A stretch of 64,000 nucleotides of DNA from Planctomyces sp. SH-PL62 (GTDB taxonomy: Bacteria > Planctomycetota > Planctomycetia > Isosphaerales > Isosphaeraceae): assembly GCF_001610895.1 (NCBI RefSeq), contig NZ_CP011273.1:5456001-5520000 (forward strand). The letters run 5' to 3'. The position numbers and the translations under genes are program-made. Below are positions 25,560 to 34,039 of this stretch, piece by piece. The notes below the pieces were generated by a model, which searched no databases, had not been told where the DNA came from, and saw nothing but the letters and a program-made list of their open reading frames with translations. The stretch's first letter is position 1, and each line of letters begins with the position of its first letter.

Positions 25560-27905
25560 ATGCACGAATCCTCGACGGGAGTCCAGGCGGGCGGCGGCGC
25601 GAGGCGGCCGATCGCCATCGCGGTCGCGGTCGCCGTCGCGGTCGGGGCGGGCCTCGCCGCCCGCGCCGACACCGTGGTGATGAAGAACGGCGTGAGCTAC
25701 CGGACGCTCGCGGCCCCGGATCGCGACAACACGCTGCTGTACCTCTGGGACGGCGTCAAGAAGATCGTCGTCCGCGATTCGAAGGTCGAGCGGGTGGTCC
25801 CGGACAGCGTCCTCCGCACGGGTGAGAAGTTCTCGCTCGTGCAGCCGATGACGGTCCACGCCGGGATCATGCCGAAGGACGTGCTGAGCGTGTCCGCCGA
25901 GCCCTGGGACGAGAAGGGACGGCGGCGGTTCCGGTACGTCGGGCGGTCCGGGAAGCCCGTGACGATGGAGCAGGCGATCAATGAGATCACCCCCCACGTC
26001 GTCCGATACCGGGGGGTCGACGGCTTCTGGCAGGGCCAGGCCGCCACGGAATCGGTCCCTCGGCCGGTCCTCATGAGCCTGCTGCATCGGGTCGAGGAAG
26101 AGAACCAGGGGGAGCGCGAGCGGGTGGTCCGGTTCCTCCTGGGCGCCGGCTGGTACCCCGAGGCCAAGGCCGAGCTCGACCGTCTCATCAAGGATTTCCC
26201 CGGCAGCGACCTGAGCGAGCGGGCCGGGAGCGCCCGCCAGTTCATCGTCCAGGCCGAGGCCACCCAGCGGCGGTCGGACGTGGACGCGCTTCGACGCGCC
26301 CGGAGGCCCCGCGAGGCCGCGAGGCTCCTGAAGACGTTCGACGGCCCGGAGGTCCCCACCGAACTCCAGGTGGAAGTCCGCGAGATCGTCCGCCGCGACG
26401 AGGACCAGGCCCAGGCCGACCAGACGGTGCGCAACGACCTGCGGCGGATCGAGCTGAAGCTGGCGCCCACGGTCCACGCCGTCTGGAAAACCCGGCTTGC
26501 CGAGGTCCAGAGAGCGATGGCCGAGGCCCCCGACGCCGTCCGCGACCGCCTGGCCGCCTGGCGCAAGACCCGGGCCGAATCGAGCCCGACGGAGGCGGCC
26601 CAGCTCGCGCTGGCGATGTCGGGATACGTCGTCGGCCAGGACGCGGCCGTCGCCGACCTGGACGCGGCGGACGTCCTCTGGCAGGCCCGCGACCAGATCT
26701 CCGCCTACCTGACCAGCGACCCCGGCGACGAGGTCTCCCGCGAGGAGACGCTCGCCCGGCTCGACGACCTGGCCTGGCCCGACGCCTCCCCCGAGACGCC
26801 GGGCTACGCGCGCCTGGAGCTGGCCGAGCGGCTCTGCCGACTCATGCCCCCGCCGCTGCGACGCCCGGCCGACGAGAAGGCGGGAGGGGCCGTGGCCAAC
26901 GTGGTCGACGCCGAGGACTCGATCCCCACCCACTACCTCGCCAAGCTCCCCCCGGAGTATCACCCCCTGCGGTCGTACCCGGCGGTCCTGCTCCTGCACT
27001 CGGGGACGGGTCCGCAAGCGGCCGTCGACCAGTGGGAGGCCGAGGCGGCGCGTCGCGGCTACATCCTGATCGCGCCCGAATACGGGACGACCGAAGGGGC
27101 GACCGAATACCAGTACACCCCCGGCGAGCACGCCGCCGCGGAGCTGGCCCTGCGCGACGCCCGGAAGCGCTACGCCATCGACCCCGATCGCGTCTTCGTG
27201 GCGGGCCAGCTCGCCGGCGGCAACATGGCGTGGGACCTGGGCCTGGGCCACCCCGACCTGTTCGCCGGCGCGGTCGTGGTCTCGGGCTTCCCGGCCAAGT
27301 ACGTCCCGCGCAGCCTTTCCCAGCACGAGCGGCTCCCCCTGCTCTGCATGATGGGCGACCTGGCCCCGGCCGCCAACGAGGTCGTCTACGGCAACTACGC
27401 CAAGCCCATGATCCTCAAGGTCTGGGACGTCACCTACATGGAATTGAACCGTCGCGGCCTGGAGGAGTTCCCCGAGGAGATCCCCACCTTCTTCGACTGG
27501 ATGGAGCCTCGCCGCCGCGACCCCTACCCCCGCGAATTCGAGGTCTCGACGGCCCGGATCTGCGACGACCGCCGCCACGGGATCGTCGTCGAGAGCTTCG
27601 CCGAGGGCCGGACCACCGCCGCCGAGGCGGTCGAGCCGCTGGGCCGCAACCTCAACCCCGCCACCCTCAAGATGCGGACCAGCACCCTCAGCAACCTCGT
27701 CGACCTGACCGTCAGCGGCGTCGGCAGGCTGGACGTCTGGCTCAGCCCCGAACTCGTCGACTTCAAGCGCAAGCTGGAAGTCCGGGTCAACCGAAAGCCC
27801 CTGTACAAGGACCAGCCCCGGCTGGAGCTGAAACCCCTGCTGGAAGACCTGCGGATCCGTGGGGACCGAGGCCAGATGTACTGGGTGAAGATCGAAGTCG
27901 GATGA
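25560..27905 (+). CDS. Secreted alpha/beta-hydrolase-fold protein without a nucleophile
   Basis: A 781-residue exported protein. The signal peptide (about 17-36, IAIAVAVAVAVGAGLAARA) precedes a large N-terminal helical and TPR-like region (to about 440). A PHB-depolymerase/esterase-like domain then spans about 450-660: YPAVLLLHSGTG, RGYILIAPEYGTT, and DPDRVFVAGQLAGGNMAWD, where active relatives have GxSxG (for example VFLTGHSMGG). Here Leu replaces the serine (about residue 550), so hydrolase activity is not expected. A C-terminal beta region (RTSTLSNLVDLTVSGVG) follows. A TATGCTAG -10-like element lies about 70 bp upstream. The GH13 gene starts 75 bp after it, on the same strand. Confidence 0.72.
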   Translation: MHESSTGVQAGGGARRPIAIAVAVAVAVGAGLAARADTVVMKNGVSYRTLAAPDRDNTLLYLWDGVKKIVVRDSKVERVVPDSVLRTGEKFSLVQPMTVHAGIMPKDVLSVSAEPWDEKGRRRFRYVGRSGKPVTMEQAINEITPHVVRYRGVDGFWQGQAATESVPRPVLMSLLHRVEEENQGERERVVRFLLGAGWYPEAKAELDRLIKDFPGSDLSERAGSARQFIVQAEATQRRSDVDALRRARRPREAARLLKTFDGPEVPTELQVEVREIVRRDEDQAQADQTVRNDLRRIELKLAPTVHAVWKTRLAEVQRAMAEAPDAVRDRLAAWRKTRAESSPTEAAQLALAMSGYVVGQDAAVADLDAADVLWQARDQISAYLTSDPGDEVSREETLARLDDLAWPDASPETPGYARLELAERLCRLMPPPLRRPADEKAGGAVANVVDAEDSIPTHYLAKLPPEYHPLRSYPAVLLLHSGTGPQAAVDQWEAEAARRGYILIAPEYGTTEGATEYQYTPGEHAAAELALRDARKRYAIDPDRVFVAGQLAGGNMAWDLGLGHPDLFAGAVVVSGFPAKYVPRSLSQHERLPLLCMMGDLAPAANEVVYGNYAKPMILKVWDVTYMELNRRGLEEFPEEIPTFFDWMEPRRRDPYPREFEVSTARICDDRRHGIVVESFAEGRTTAAEAVEPLGRNLNPATLKMRTSTLSNLVDLTVSGVGRLDVWLSPELVDFKRKLEVRVNRKPLYKDQPRLELKPLLEDLRIRGDRGQMYWVKIEVG

Positions 27906-27980
27906 TTTGTTAGAATAAGACCGATCGCTGAATCTGGAAACGAATCGAAACCCGCCGAAGCTCCGGAGCGCCTCGCCACG

Positions 27981-29447
27981 ATGGAACGACCAGATACGCC
28001 GGATTGGGTCCGCGACGCCGTCTTCTACCAGATCTTCCCCGATCGCTTCGCGCGCAGCCTGAGCGTGCCGAAGTCTCCGAACCTGGAAGCGTGGGGATCG
28101 CCGCCGACCTACAACGGCTACCAGGGGGGCGACCTGGTCGGCGTCGCCGAGCGCCTGGACTACCTCCAGGAGCTGGGCGTCAACGCCATCTACTTCACGC
28201 CGGTCTTCCAGTCGGCGTCGAACCATCGCTACCACACCCACGACTATGAGAAGGTCGACCCCATGCTGGGGGGGGACGCCGCGCTCCGCAGGCTCCTCGA
28301 CGCCGCCCACGAGCGGGGGATGAAGGTGGTGCTCGACGGCGTGTTCAACCACGCCAGCCGGGGGTTCTTCCCGTTCCACGACATCCTGGAGAACGGGCCG
28401 GACTCCGCCTACGTCGATTGGTTCAAGGTCAGCGGGTTCCCCGTCAACGCCTATCACCTGGAAGTCTCCCCGAACTACGAGGCCTGGTGGAACCTCCCCG
28501 CCCTGCCCAAATTCAACATCCAGAACCCGGAGGTCCGGGAATACCTCTTCAACGTCGCCGTCAAGTGGATCGAATTCGGCATCGACGGCTGGCGGCTGGA
28601 CGTCGCCAACGAGATCGAGGACGACGAGTTCTGGCGCGAGTTCCGACGCCGGGTGCGCCGGGCCAACCCCGAGGCCTACATCGTCGGCGAGGTCTGGACC
28701 GACGCCCAGCGCTGGCTCCACGGCGACATGTGGGACGCGGTGATGAACTACCACTTCACCCGCGCCTGCCTCGCCTTCTTCACACGCGGCGAGGTCGACC
28801 TGCCGGAGTTGCAGCGGACGAGCCTGCACCCGATCCCCGAGCCCGGCGCCGAGTCGTTCGCCCGCTCGATCGAGCGGCTGCACGGGATCTACGCCCCCGA
28901 GACCACCGCCGCCATGCTCAACCTGCTGGGGAGCCACGACATGGCCCGGTTCGTCACCCTGGCGCGCGGGGACGTCTCCGCGCTGCGGCTGGCGACCCTG
29001 TTCCAGATGACGTACCTCGGCGCCCCCTCGATCTACTACGGCGACGAGATCGGCCTGAGCGGCGGCCACGACCCGGCCAACCGCGGGGCCTTCCCCTGGG
29101 ACCAGCCCGCAGCCTGGAACCGGGACCTGCTCCACGAGTTCCAGCGCCTGACCGCCCTGCGGCGTTCCCGCCCGTCGCTCCGTCGGGGATCGTTCCGGGT
29201 CCTCCACGCCGACGGCGACGTCTTCGCCCACGCCCGGAAGCTGGGCGAGGAGACGGTCCTCGTCGCGTTCAACGCCGGGACGACGCCCCGGCGGCTCGAC
29301 CTCCCCGTGCACGATCAGGTCGCCGACGGCGTCGAACTGGCCGATCCCTGGTCGCACCAGGCCGCCGTCGTCGAGTCCGGCCTCGTCCGGGGCCTGGAAC
29401 TCCCCCCCCGCTCGGGCAAGGTGCTGGCGACGCCCCTCGGCTCTTGA
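27981..29447 (+). CDS. GH13 alpha-glucan hydrolase (neopullulanase/cyclomaltodextrinase-like)
   Basis: A cytoplasmic alpha-amylase family enzyme of 488 residues, no signal peptide. The catalytic residues are the nucleophile Asp207 in GWRLDVANE, the acid/base Glu237 in IVGEVW and Asp320 in LLGSHDMAR. The barrel starts WVRDAVFYQIFPDRFA and GDLVGVAERLDYLQELGVNAIYFTPVFQS, with the conserved loop HRYHTHDY. GFFPFHDI and PALPKFNIQNPEVR resemble maltogenic/neopullulanase members. A C-terminal beta domain is present. The likely job is breaking down intracellular maltodextrins, glycogen-derived chains or pullulan fragments; exact specificity is not decided. The SAM methyltransferase follows 11 bp after its stop. 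Confidence 0.92.
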   Translation: MERPDTPDWVRDAVFYQIFPDRFARSLSVPKSPNLEAWGSPPTYNGYQGGDLVGVAERLDYLQELGVNAIYFTPVFQSASNHRYHTHDYEKVDPMLGGDAALRRLLDAAHERGMKVVLDGVFNHASRGFFPFHDILENGPDSAYVDWFKVSGFPVNAYHLEVSPNYEAWWNLPALPKFNIQNPEVREYLFNVAVKWIEFGIDGWRLDVANEIEDDEFWREFRRRVRRANPEAYIVGEVWTDAQRWLHGDMWDAVMNYHFTRACLAFFTRGEVDLPELQRTSLHPIPEPGAESFARSIERLHGIYAPETTAAMLNLLGSHDMARFVTLARGDVSALRLATLFQMTYLGAPSIYYGDEIGLSGGHDPANRGAFPWDQPAAWNRDLLHEFQRLTALRRSRPSLRRGSFRVLHADGDVFAHARKLGEETVLVAFNAGTTPRRLDLPVHDQVADGVELADPWSHQAAVVESGLVRGLELPPRSGKVLATPLGS

Positions 29448-29458
29448 GGACGGACCAG

Positions 29459-30259
29459 ATGAGCATGCGACGCCCGCCCCCCGCCTGGCGGCTCCCCCAG
29501 GGCGTGAATGCGCCTTTATGGGAGTACCTGAACACGCCCCGGCTAGCCGCCGAGGAGGACGCCTACTTCGCCGGGCACCCGCTGTTCGAGGCCGACGCCG
29601 AGGCGCTCGACCGGCGGTTCCGACCCCCCGGCCGGCTCGTCGACCTGGGCTGCGGGGCGGGTCGACACGCGATCCGGTTCGCGGGCCGGGGCTTCGAGGT
29701 CGTCGCGATCGACCTGGCCCGGCCGATGCTCGAAGTCGTCGGCCGCAAGGCGGAGGAGGCCGGGACGCGGCTCCTGACCGTGCAGGCCAACCTCTGCGAC
29801 CTGGGCTGCCTCCCCTCCGCGAGCTTCGACTACGCCACCTCCATGTTCAGCACGCTCGGCATGATCCGGGGCCGGGACGCCCGCCGTCGGGCTCTCGGCG
29901 AGGCGGCCCGCGTCCTCAAGCCCGGCGGACGGCTGGCGCTGCACGCGCACAACCTCTGGCTCAACCTCCGCGACGCCCAGGGCCGGAGATGGCTCGTCCG
30001 CCAGGCGCTCGGGCTGCTCCGAAACCGCGACGACTTCGGCGACCGGCGGATGACTTATCGCGGCATCCCCGGCATGGAAGTCCACCTCTATCGCTGGGGC
30101 GAGCTGAAACGCGAGCTGCGACGCGCCGGGTTCCAGGTCGACGAGGCCATCCCGCTCGACGAGGTCACCGCCGCGCCCATCCCCTCCCCCGGCCGCTTCC
30201 CCAGCCTCCGCGCCGGCGGCTGGCTCGTCTTCGCGACCCGCCTCGGGAGCACCTCCTGA
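29459..30259 (+). CDS. Class I SAM-dependent methyltransferase
   Basis: A 266-residue cytoplasmic enzyme of unknown substrate. The SAM-binding core is LVDLGCGAGRHAIRFAGRGFEVVAIDLARPML (about 59-91), followed by VQANLCDLGCLPSASFDYATSMFSTLG and the post-motif strand [16 protein letters not shown]. It resembles Methyltransf_11/25-type enzymes. The C-terminal half (MEVHLYRWGELKRELRRAGFQVDEA) is also as expected. It starts 11 bp after the GH13 gene, with a GAGGA motif overlapping that stop, so the two are probably co-transcribed. No substrate can be inferred from neighbours. Transcription likely ends before the glycine-rich gene about 200 bp downstream. Confidence 0.88.
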   Translation: MSMRRPPPAWRLPQGVNAPLWEYLNTPRLAAEEDAYFAGHPLFEADAEALDRRFRPPGRLVDLGCGAGRHAIRFAGRGFEVVAIDLARPMLEVVGRKAEEAGTRLLTVQANLCDLGCLPSASFDYATSMFSTLGMIRGRDARRRALGEAARVLKPGGRLALHAHNLWLNLRDAQGRRWLVRQALGLLRNRDDFGDRRMTYRGIPGMEVHLYRWGELKRELRRAGFQVDEAIPLDEVTAAPIPSPGRFPSLRAGGWLVFATRLGSTS

Positions 30260-30462
30260 CCCGTCGCCCCCAGGCTCAGGCGGTCGGTCGCCACCACGCC
30301 CGGCCGTGTGCGGCGATGGAATCGCCCCGCAAGCATTCTAAATATCTTTTCATAAACCTTCGCCCAGTCGCGGTCCCCTCACCGTATCGGAACCTGTGGG
30401 ACGAGTGCCGGATCTCGATCCGGAACGCCTCCATAGGTCTGCAAGAACTTGGGAGGACATCG

Positions 30463-31014
30463 ATGAACCACTTGATTCGAAGCATCCCCAGAGCGGCGGC
30501 CGTGGCGCTCATGATGATGGCGTGCTCGATGACGCCGGTCTCGGCCGGGCATGGAGGAGGAGGCGGCGGCCACGGCGGCGGGGGCCACATGGGCGGCGGC
30601 CACATGGGCGGCGGCCACATGGGCGGCGGCTACCACGGAGGAGGATTCCGCGGCGGCTACGGCGGCTACGGCGGCACCCGAGGGTATGGCGGCTACCGCG
30701 CGTCCGGCTACCGCGGATATGGCGGCTTCGGCGGCCTGGGCTTCCTCGGGTATGGGCTTTACGGCGGCGGCTACGGCTACGGCAACGGGCTTTACGGCGG
30801 CGGCTACGGCTACGGCAACGGGCTTTACGGCGGCGGCTACGGCTACGGCCTCGACCCGTACAGCAACGCGGGTGACGTGTCGTCGTCGGCGAGCCAGCCG
30901 GCCGCGGCCCCGTACCTGACGGACCAGACCTATGAGCCGGGCGACGGCTACCGTTACCCGCTGTACTACAATCCGGCGACCGGCACGTACTTCTACTACC
31001 CGGTCGCCCCCTGA
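30463..31014 (+). CDS. Secreted glycine-rich repeat protein
   Basis: A small exported protein (183 aa). The signal peptide covers about 1-28 (ALMMMACSMTPVSA|GHGGG). The mature part is almost entirely Gly with His, Met and Tyr: a GGGHM unit repeated three times (about 42-57), then a Gly-Tyr stretch with a 33-nt tandem repeat at 30754-30852, three copies (LYGGGYGYGNG). The C-terminus, PYLTDQTYEPGDGYRYPLYYNPATGTYFYYP, is a more conserved module. His/Met clusters suggest metal binding and the Gly-Tyr part suggests a flexible, adhesive or structural surface protein; both are inference. An AT-rich stretch (30340-30360) precedes the gene, and GGGAGG lies before the ATG. Confidence 0.8.
   Translation: MNHLIRSIPRAAAVALMMMACSMTPVSAGHGGGGGGHGGGGHMGGGHMGGGHMGGGYHGGGFRGGYGGYGGTRGYGGYRASGYRGYGGFGGLGFLGYGLYGGGYGYGNGLYGGGYGYGNGLYGGGYGYGLDPYSNAGDVSSSASQPAAAPYLTDQTYEPGDGYRYPLYYNPATGTYFYYPVAP
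30754..30852 (+). repeat. 33-bp coding tandem repeat, three copies
   Basis: Copies at 30754-30786, 30787-30819 and 30820-30852. The first two are identical over 33 bp and the third diverges only at its end. Each encodes a GLYGGGYGYGN-type unit within the glycine-rich secreted protein. Slippage-prone, so copy number may vary between strains. Confidence 0.85.
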
Positions 31015-31021
31015 CTTCCGC

Positions 31022-31047
31022 GCGGGCTCGCCCGGCCCGCCCTGGTT
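31022..31047 (+). terminator. Possible terminator after the glycine-rich gene
   Basis: A 6-bp stem (GCGGGC/GCCCGC) starting eight bases after the stop codon is followed by CCTGGTTTTCG. The T run is short, so this is only a candidate. It lies between two convergent genes. Confidence 0.35.
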
Positions 31048-31081
31048 TTCGAGCTTCGGATCGGTCCGGGGCGGGGCGGGG

Positions 31082-32071
31082 TCAGATCTGGTAGTTGAGG
31101 CGTTGGGGGTAGGCGTCGTCGGGGCGGACGTCGGGGCTCTCGCGGTAGCGGAGCTTGGGGTTCTCGATGGTGACGGTCGTGTACGGGGCGACGCTGCGGG
31201 TGATCCAGGCGGAGGAGCCGACGACGGCGTGGTGGCCGATGGTCGTCTCACCGCCGAGGATCGTGGCGTTGGCGTAGATGACCACGTCGTGCTCGATGGT
31301 CGGGTGCCGCTTGCGGCCCCGGACGACCTCGCCGGTGGCCTCGTCGCGGGGGAAGCTGAGCGCGCCGAGGGTGACGCCCTGGTAGATCTTCACCCGGTCG
31401 CCGATCTCCGTCGTCTGGCCGACGACGACGCCGGTGCCGTGGTCGATGAAGAACTCGCGGCCGATCCGCGCGCCGGGGTGGATGTCGATCCCGGTCTTGC
31501 CGTGGGCGTACTCGGTCATCATGCGGGGGATCAGGGGCACGCCCAGGTTGTACAGCTCGTGCGCCAGGCGGTAGACGGTGATGGCCGAGACGCCGGGGTA
31601 GCAGAAGACGATCTCGTCCAGGCTGGAGGCCGCCGGGTCCCCCTCGAAGGCCGCCTTCACGTCCCCGCCGGCCGTCTCGCGGAGTTCGGGGATGCGCTCC
31701 AGGAACTGGATCGTGTAGGCCTCGGCCTTGGCCTCGGAGGCGGTCTGGGGCTCGCGGGCCTGGCAATCGTGCTGGAAGGCGCGGGTGAGCTGCTGGCAGA
31801 GGCGGTCGTACAGGCCGTCGATCAGGTCGCCGACGTGGTAGGCGACGTTCCCCATGTGCAGGTTCTGGCGTCGGCCGTAGCCCGGGAAGAGGACTTCGCG
31901 GAGGTCGCCGAGGATCTCGACCACCTCGCGGTAGCTCGGCAGCGACGAGTGCCCCAGGTGGTTGACCGACTCGCAGCCCTTGTAGGTGGAGACGATCCGG
32001 CTCGTCAGGTCGGGGAGCGAGTCCCGGAGCTTCCCGTTCGAATTCGCGTTCGCGTTCGCTTCCGTCGCCAT
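31082..32071 (-). CDS. cysE: Serine O-acetyltransferase (EpsC/CysE-like)
   Basis: Makes O-acetylserine from serine and acetyl-CoA, the first step of cysteine synthesis (cytoplasmic). The 329-residue protein has a helical N-terminal domain ([17 protein letters not shown]...) and the C-terminal left-handed beta helix with the hallmark [27 protein letters not shown] and [23 protein letters not shown] (the catalytic His is in the IDHGTG region). The N-terminal half is longer than in the E. coli enzyme, matching the EpsC-like form of planctomycetes and some other groups. Start at MATEANAN, immediately after a run of Asn/Ala; the upstream in-frame Met adds an unlikely Arg-rich leader. Gene symbol by family only. 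Confidence 0.88.
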   Translation of the reverse strand: MATEANANANSNGKLRDSLPDLTSRIVSTYKGCESVNHLGHSSLPSYREVVEILGDLREVLFPGYGRRQNLHMGNVAYHVGDLIDGLYDRLCQQLTRAFQHDCQAREPQTASEAKAEAYTIQFLERIPELRETAGGDVKAAFEGDPAASSLDEIVFCYPGVSAITVYRLAHELYNLGVPLIPRMMTEYAHGKTGIDIHPGARIGREFFIDHGTGVVVGQTTEIGDRVKIYQGVTLGALSFPRDEATGEVVRGRKRHPTIEHDVVIYANATILGGETTIGHHAVVGSSAWITRSVAPYTTVTIENPKLRYRESPDVRPDDAYPQRLNYQI

Positions 32072-32287
32072 GGGCCGCCTTTCGCGCCGACGTCTCACAC
32101 CCCCCCACGCCTTCGTCATCTTACGGCAACCCGGCCGGCCGAATCAACGCGAGCCCACCCCGGCCACGCCTGCGCACACCCGTGCATTCGTTGACTTGAT
32201 CCGCCCCCCTCCCTAGCATGACTCGGGAGCCCCTCGGTCCCGCGCGTATCGACATCCCGACGTTGAATCTCGAGAGGCAGGCGATTG

Positions 32288-33733
32288 ATGGCGACGGATC
32301 GGCCCCGGACGCTCGGCGAGCTGCGACGGAGCGGGCATCGGCTGGAATCGGTCAAGGACGAGATGAGGCGCAACCTCGTCCGCAAGCTGCAATCCGGGGA
32401 GCCGCTGTTCCCGAACATCCTGGGATATGAAGAGACGGTCGTCCCCCAGATCCAGAACGCGATCCTCTCGCGCCACGACATGCTCTTCCTGGGCCTTCGC
32501 GGCCAGGCCAAGACCCGGATGCTCCGCCAGCTCGTCCACCTCCTCGACGACGCGGCCCCGATCGTCGAGGGCTCCGAGATCCACGACCACCCGTTCCACC
32601 CGGTCTCCCGCTACGCGCGGGACCTGATCGCCGAGAAGGGGGACGACGCGCCGGTCGCCTGGATCGGCCGCGAGGAGCGGTACAACGAGAAGCTCGCCAC
32701 GCCCGACGTCACCATCGCCGACCTGATCGGCGAGATCGACATGATCAAGCACGCCGAGGGCCGCTACCTCTCGAGCGAGGCGACGATGCACTACGGCCTG
32801 ATCCCGCGCACCAACCGGGGGATCTTCTGCATCAACGAGCTCCCCGACCTCGCCCCCAAGATCCAGGTCGGCCTGTTCAACGTGCTGGAAGAGCGCGACG
32901 TCCAGATCCGGGGCTACCCGATCCGACTGGAGCTGGACCTCTGCCTGGTCTTCTCGGCGAACCCGGAGGACTATACGAACCGGGGCCGGATCGTCACGCC
33001 CCTGAAGGACCGGATCGGCTCGGTGGTGCGGACGCACTACCCGCTGACTCGCGAGATCGGCATGGCCGTCAACGACCAGAACGCCTGGCTCGACCGCTCC
33101 ATCGGCGACGGCGAGGCCGAGGGCGGGACCAGCGTCCCCGGCTACATCAAGGAGGTCGTCGAGGAGGCGTCGCGGCTGGCGAGGACCTCGCCGCACGTCA
33201 ACCAGCAGTCGGGCGTCTCGGTGCGGATGTCGATCGCGAACCTGGAGAACGTCGTCTCGAACGCCGAGCGCCGGGCGCTGGCGAACCGGGAGTCGGCGAT
33301 CGTCCCCCGCGTGGGAGACCTCGCCGCGGCGCTCTCCAGCTCGCGAGGGAAGCTGGAGCTGACGATGAGCGAGGAGGACGGCCACGAGGACAAGCTGATC
33401 CAGCGGATCCTCGACGAGGCGGTCAAGAACGTCTTCCTGCTCCACTTCGACGTCCGCGAGTTCCGGCCGATCGTCCAGCACTTCGAGTCCGGCCAGACGC
33501 TCGAGACCGGCGACATGCTCGGCTCCCAGGCCGTCCTGGACCGCATCGCCAAGGTCCCCGGCCTCCGCAAGCGGGCCGAGGAGGCCGCCGCGGAGCTGGT
33601 CCCCCAGGCCAAGACCCCCGAGGCCAAGCTCGCCGCCGCCGCCAGCGCGGCCGAGTTCATCCTCGAGGGCCTCCACGTCCACAACAAGCTCAACAAATCC
33701 GCCAAGGGAGGCGGGACGTCGTACCAGCGCTGA
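32288..33733 (+). CDS. MoxR-like AAA+ ATPase (magnesium chelatase I-like)
   Basis: A 481-residue cytoplasmic AAA+ ATPase, usually partnered with a VWA-domain protein. The N-terminus has ILGYEETVVPQIQNAILS. The Walker A region is LFLGLRGQAKTRML (about 66-79). The segments GRYLSSEATMHYGLIPRTNRGIFCINELPDLAPK and VGLFNVLEERDVQIRGYP correspond to Walker B and sensor regions, and VFSANPEDYTNRGRIVTPLKDRIGS to sensor 1/Arg finger. The C-terminal part is helical. ATG at 32288 chosen over the adjacent TTG. The VWA gene lies 306 bp downstream on the same strand, after a repeat-containing intergenic region. The pair is thought to act as a chaperone-like machine; its client here is unknown. Confidence 0.88.
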   Translation: MATDRPRTLGELRRSGHRLESVKDEMRRNLVRKLQSGEPLFPNILGYEETVVPQIQNAILSRHDMLFLGLRGQAKTRMLRQLVHLLDDAAPIVEGSEIHDHPFHPVSRYARDLIAEKGDDAPVAWIGREERYNEKLATPDVTIADLIGEIDMIKHAEGRYLSSEATMHYGLIPRTNRGIFCINELPDLAPKIQVGLFNVLEERDVQIRGYPIRLELDLCLVFSANPEDYTNRGRIVTPLKDRIGSVVRTHYPLTREIGMAVNDQNAWLDRSIGDGEAEGGTSVPGYIKEVVEEASRLARTSPHVNQQSGVSVRMSIANLENVVSNAERRALANRESAIVPRVGDLAAALSSSRGKLELTMSEEDGHEDKLIQRILDEAVKNVFLLHFDVREFRPIVQHFESGQTLETGDMLGSQAVLDRIAKVPGLRKRAEEAAAELVPQAKTPEAKLAAAASAAEFILEGLHVHNKLNKSAKGGGTSYQR

Positions 33734-34039
33734 CGAAAGCCTTGCCCCCCTTAGGGGAATCTGGTGACGACGAACACCGACCATAAAGTCCTTCCCCCCT
33801 CGCGGGGAAGGTGGCCCGAAGGGCCGGATGAGGGGGAAGACGAGCGCAAACGCCGTCGGCGTCTCGAGCGGTAGGACTGCAGCTTCCGTACTGGTCCTCC
33901 CTCCTCATCTGACCGCTGCGCGGTCTGTCTACCCCCGCCAGTGGGGAAGACGAGCACGAAAACCATCGCCGCGACGCCCGGTCGGATCGCGGCTCCACTC
34001 TCCCAGGCGACGCCCCCCTTCCCCGAGGCTCGTTCTCCC
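33734..34039. repeat. Intergenic palindromic repeats between MoxR and VWA genes
   Basis: The core unit at 33790-33836 (CTTCCCCCCTCGCGGGGAAGG, then GTGGCCCGAAGGGCCGG and ATGAGGGGG) forms two hairpins. A second partial unit lies at 33740-33756, and the short motif GGGGAAGACGAGC occurs at both 33833 and 33941. Related units lie at 43156-43204 and 43245-43269. These look like interspersed, non-coding repeats of a kind common in planctomycete genomes. They split the MoxR and VWA genes, so may affect their co-expression. Confidence 0.65.

Noticed and set aside
30754-30852. Tandem 33-bp repeats considered as a CRISPR-like array
   Set aside because: The repeats are in frame, directly adjacent with no spacers, and encode Gly-Tyr units of a secreted protein.
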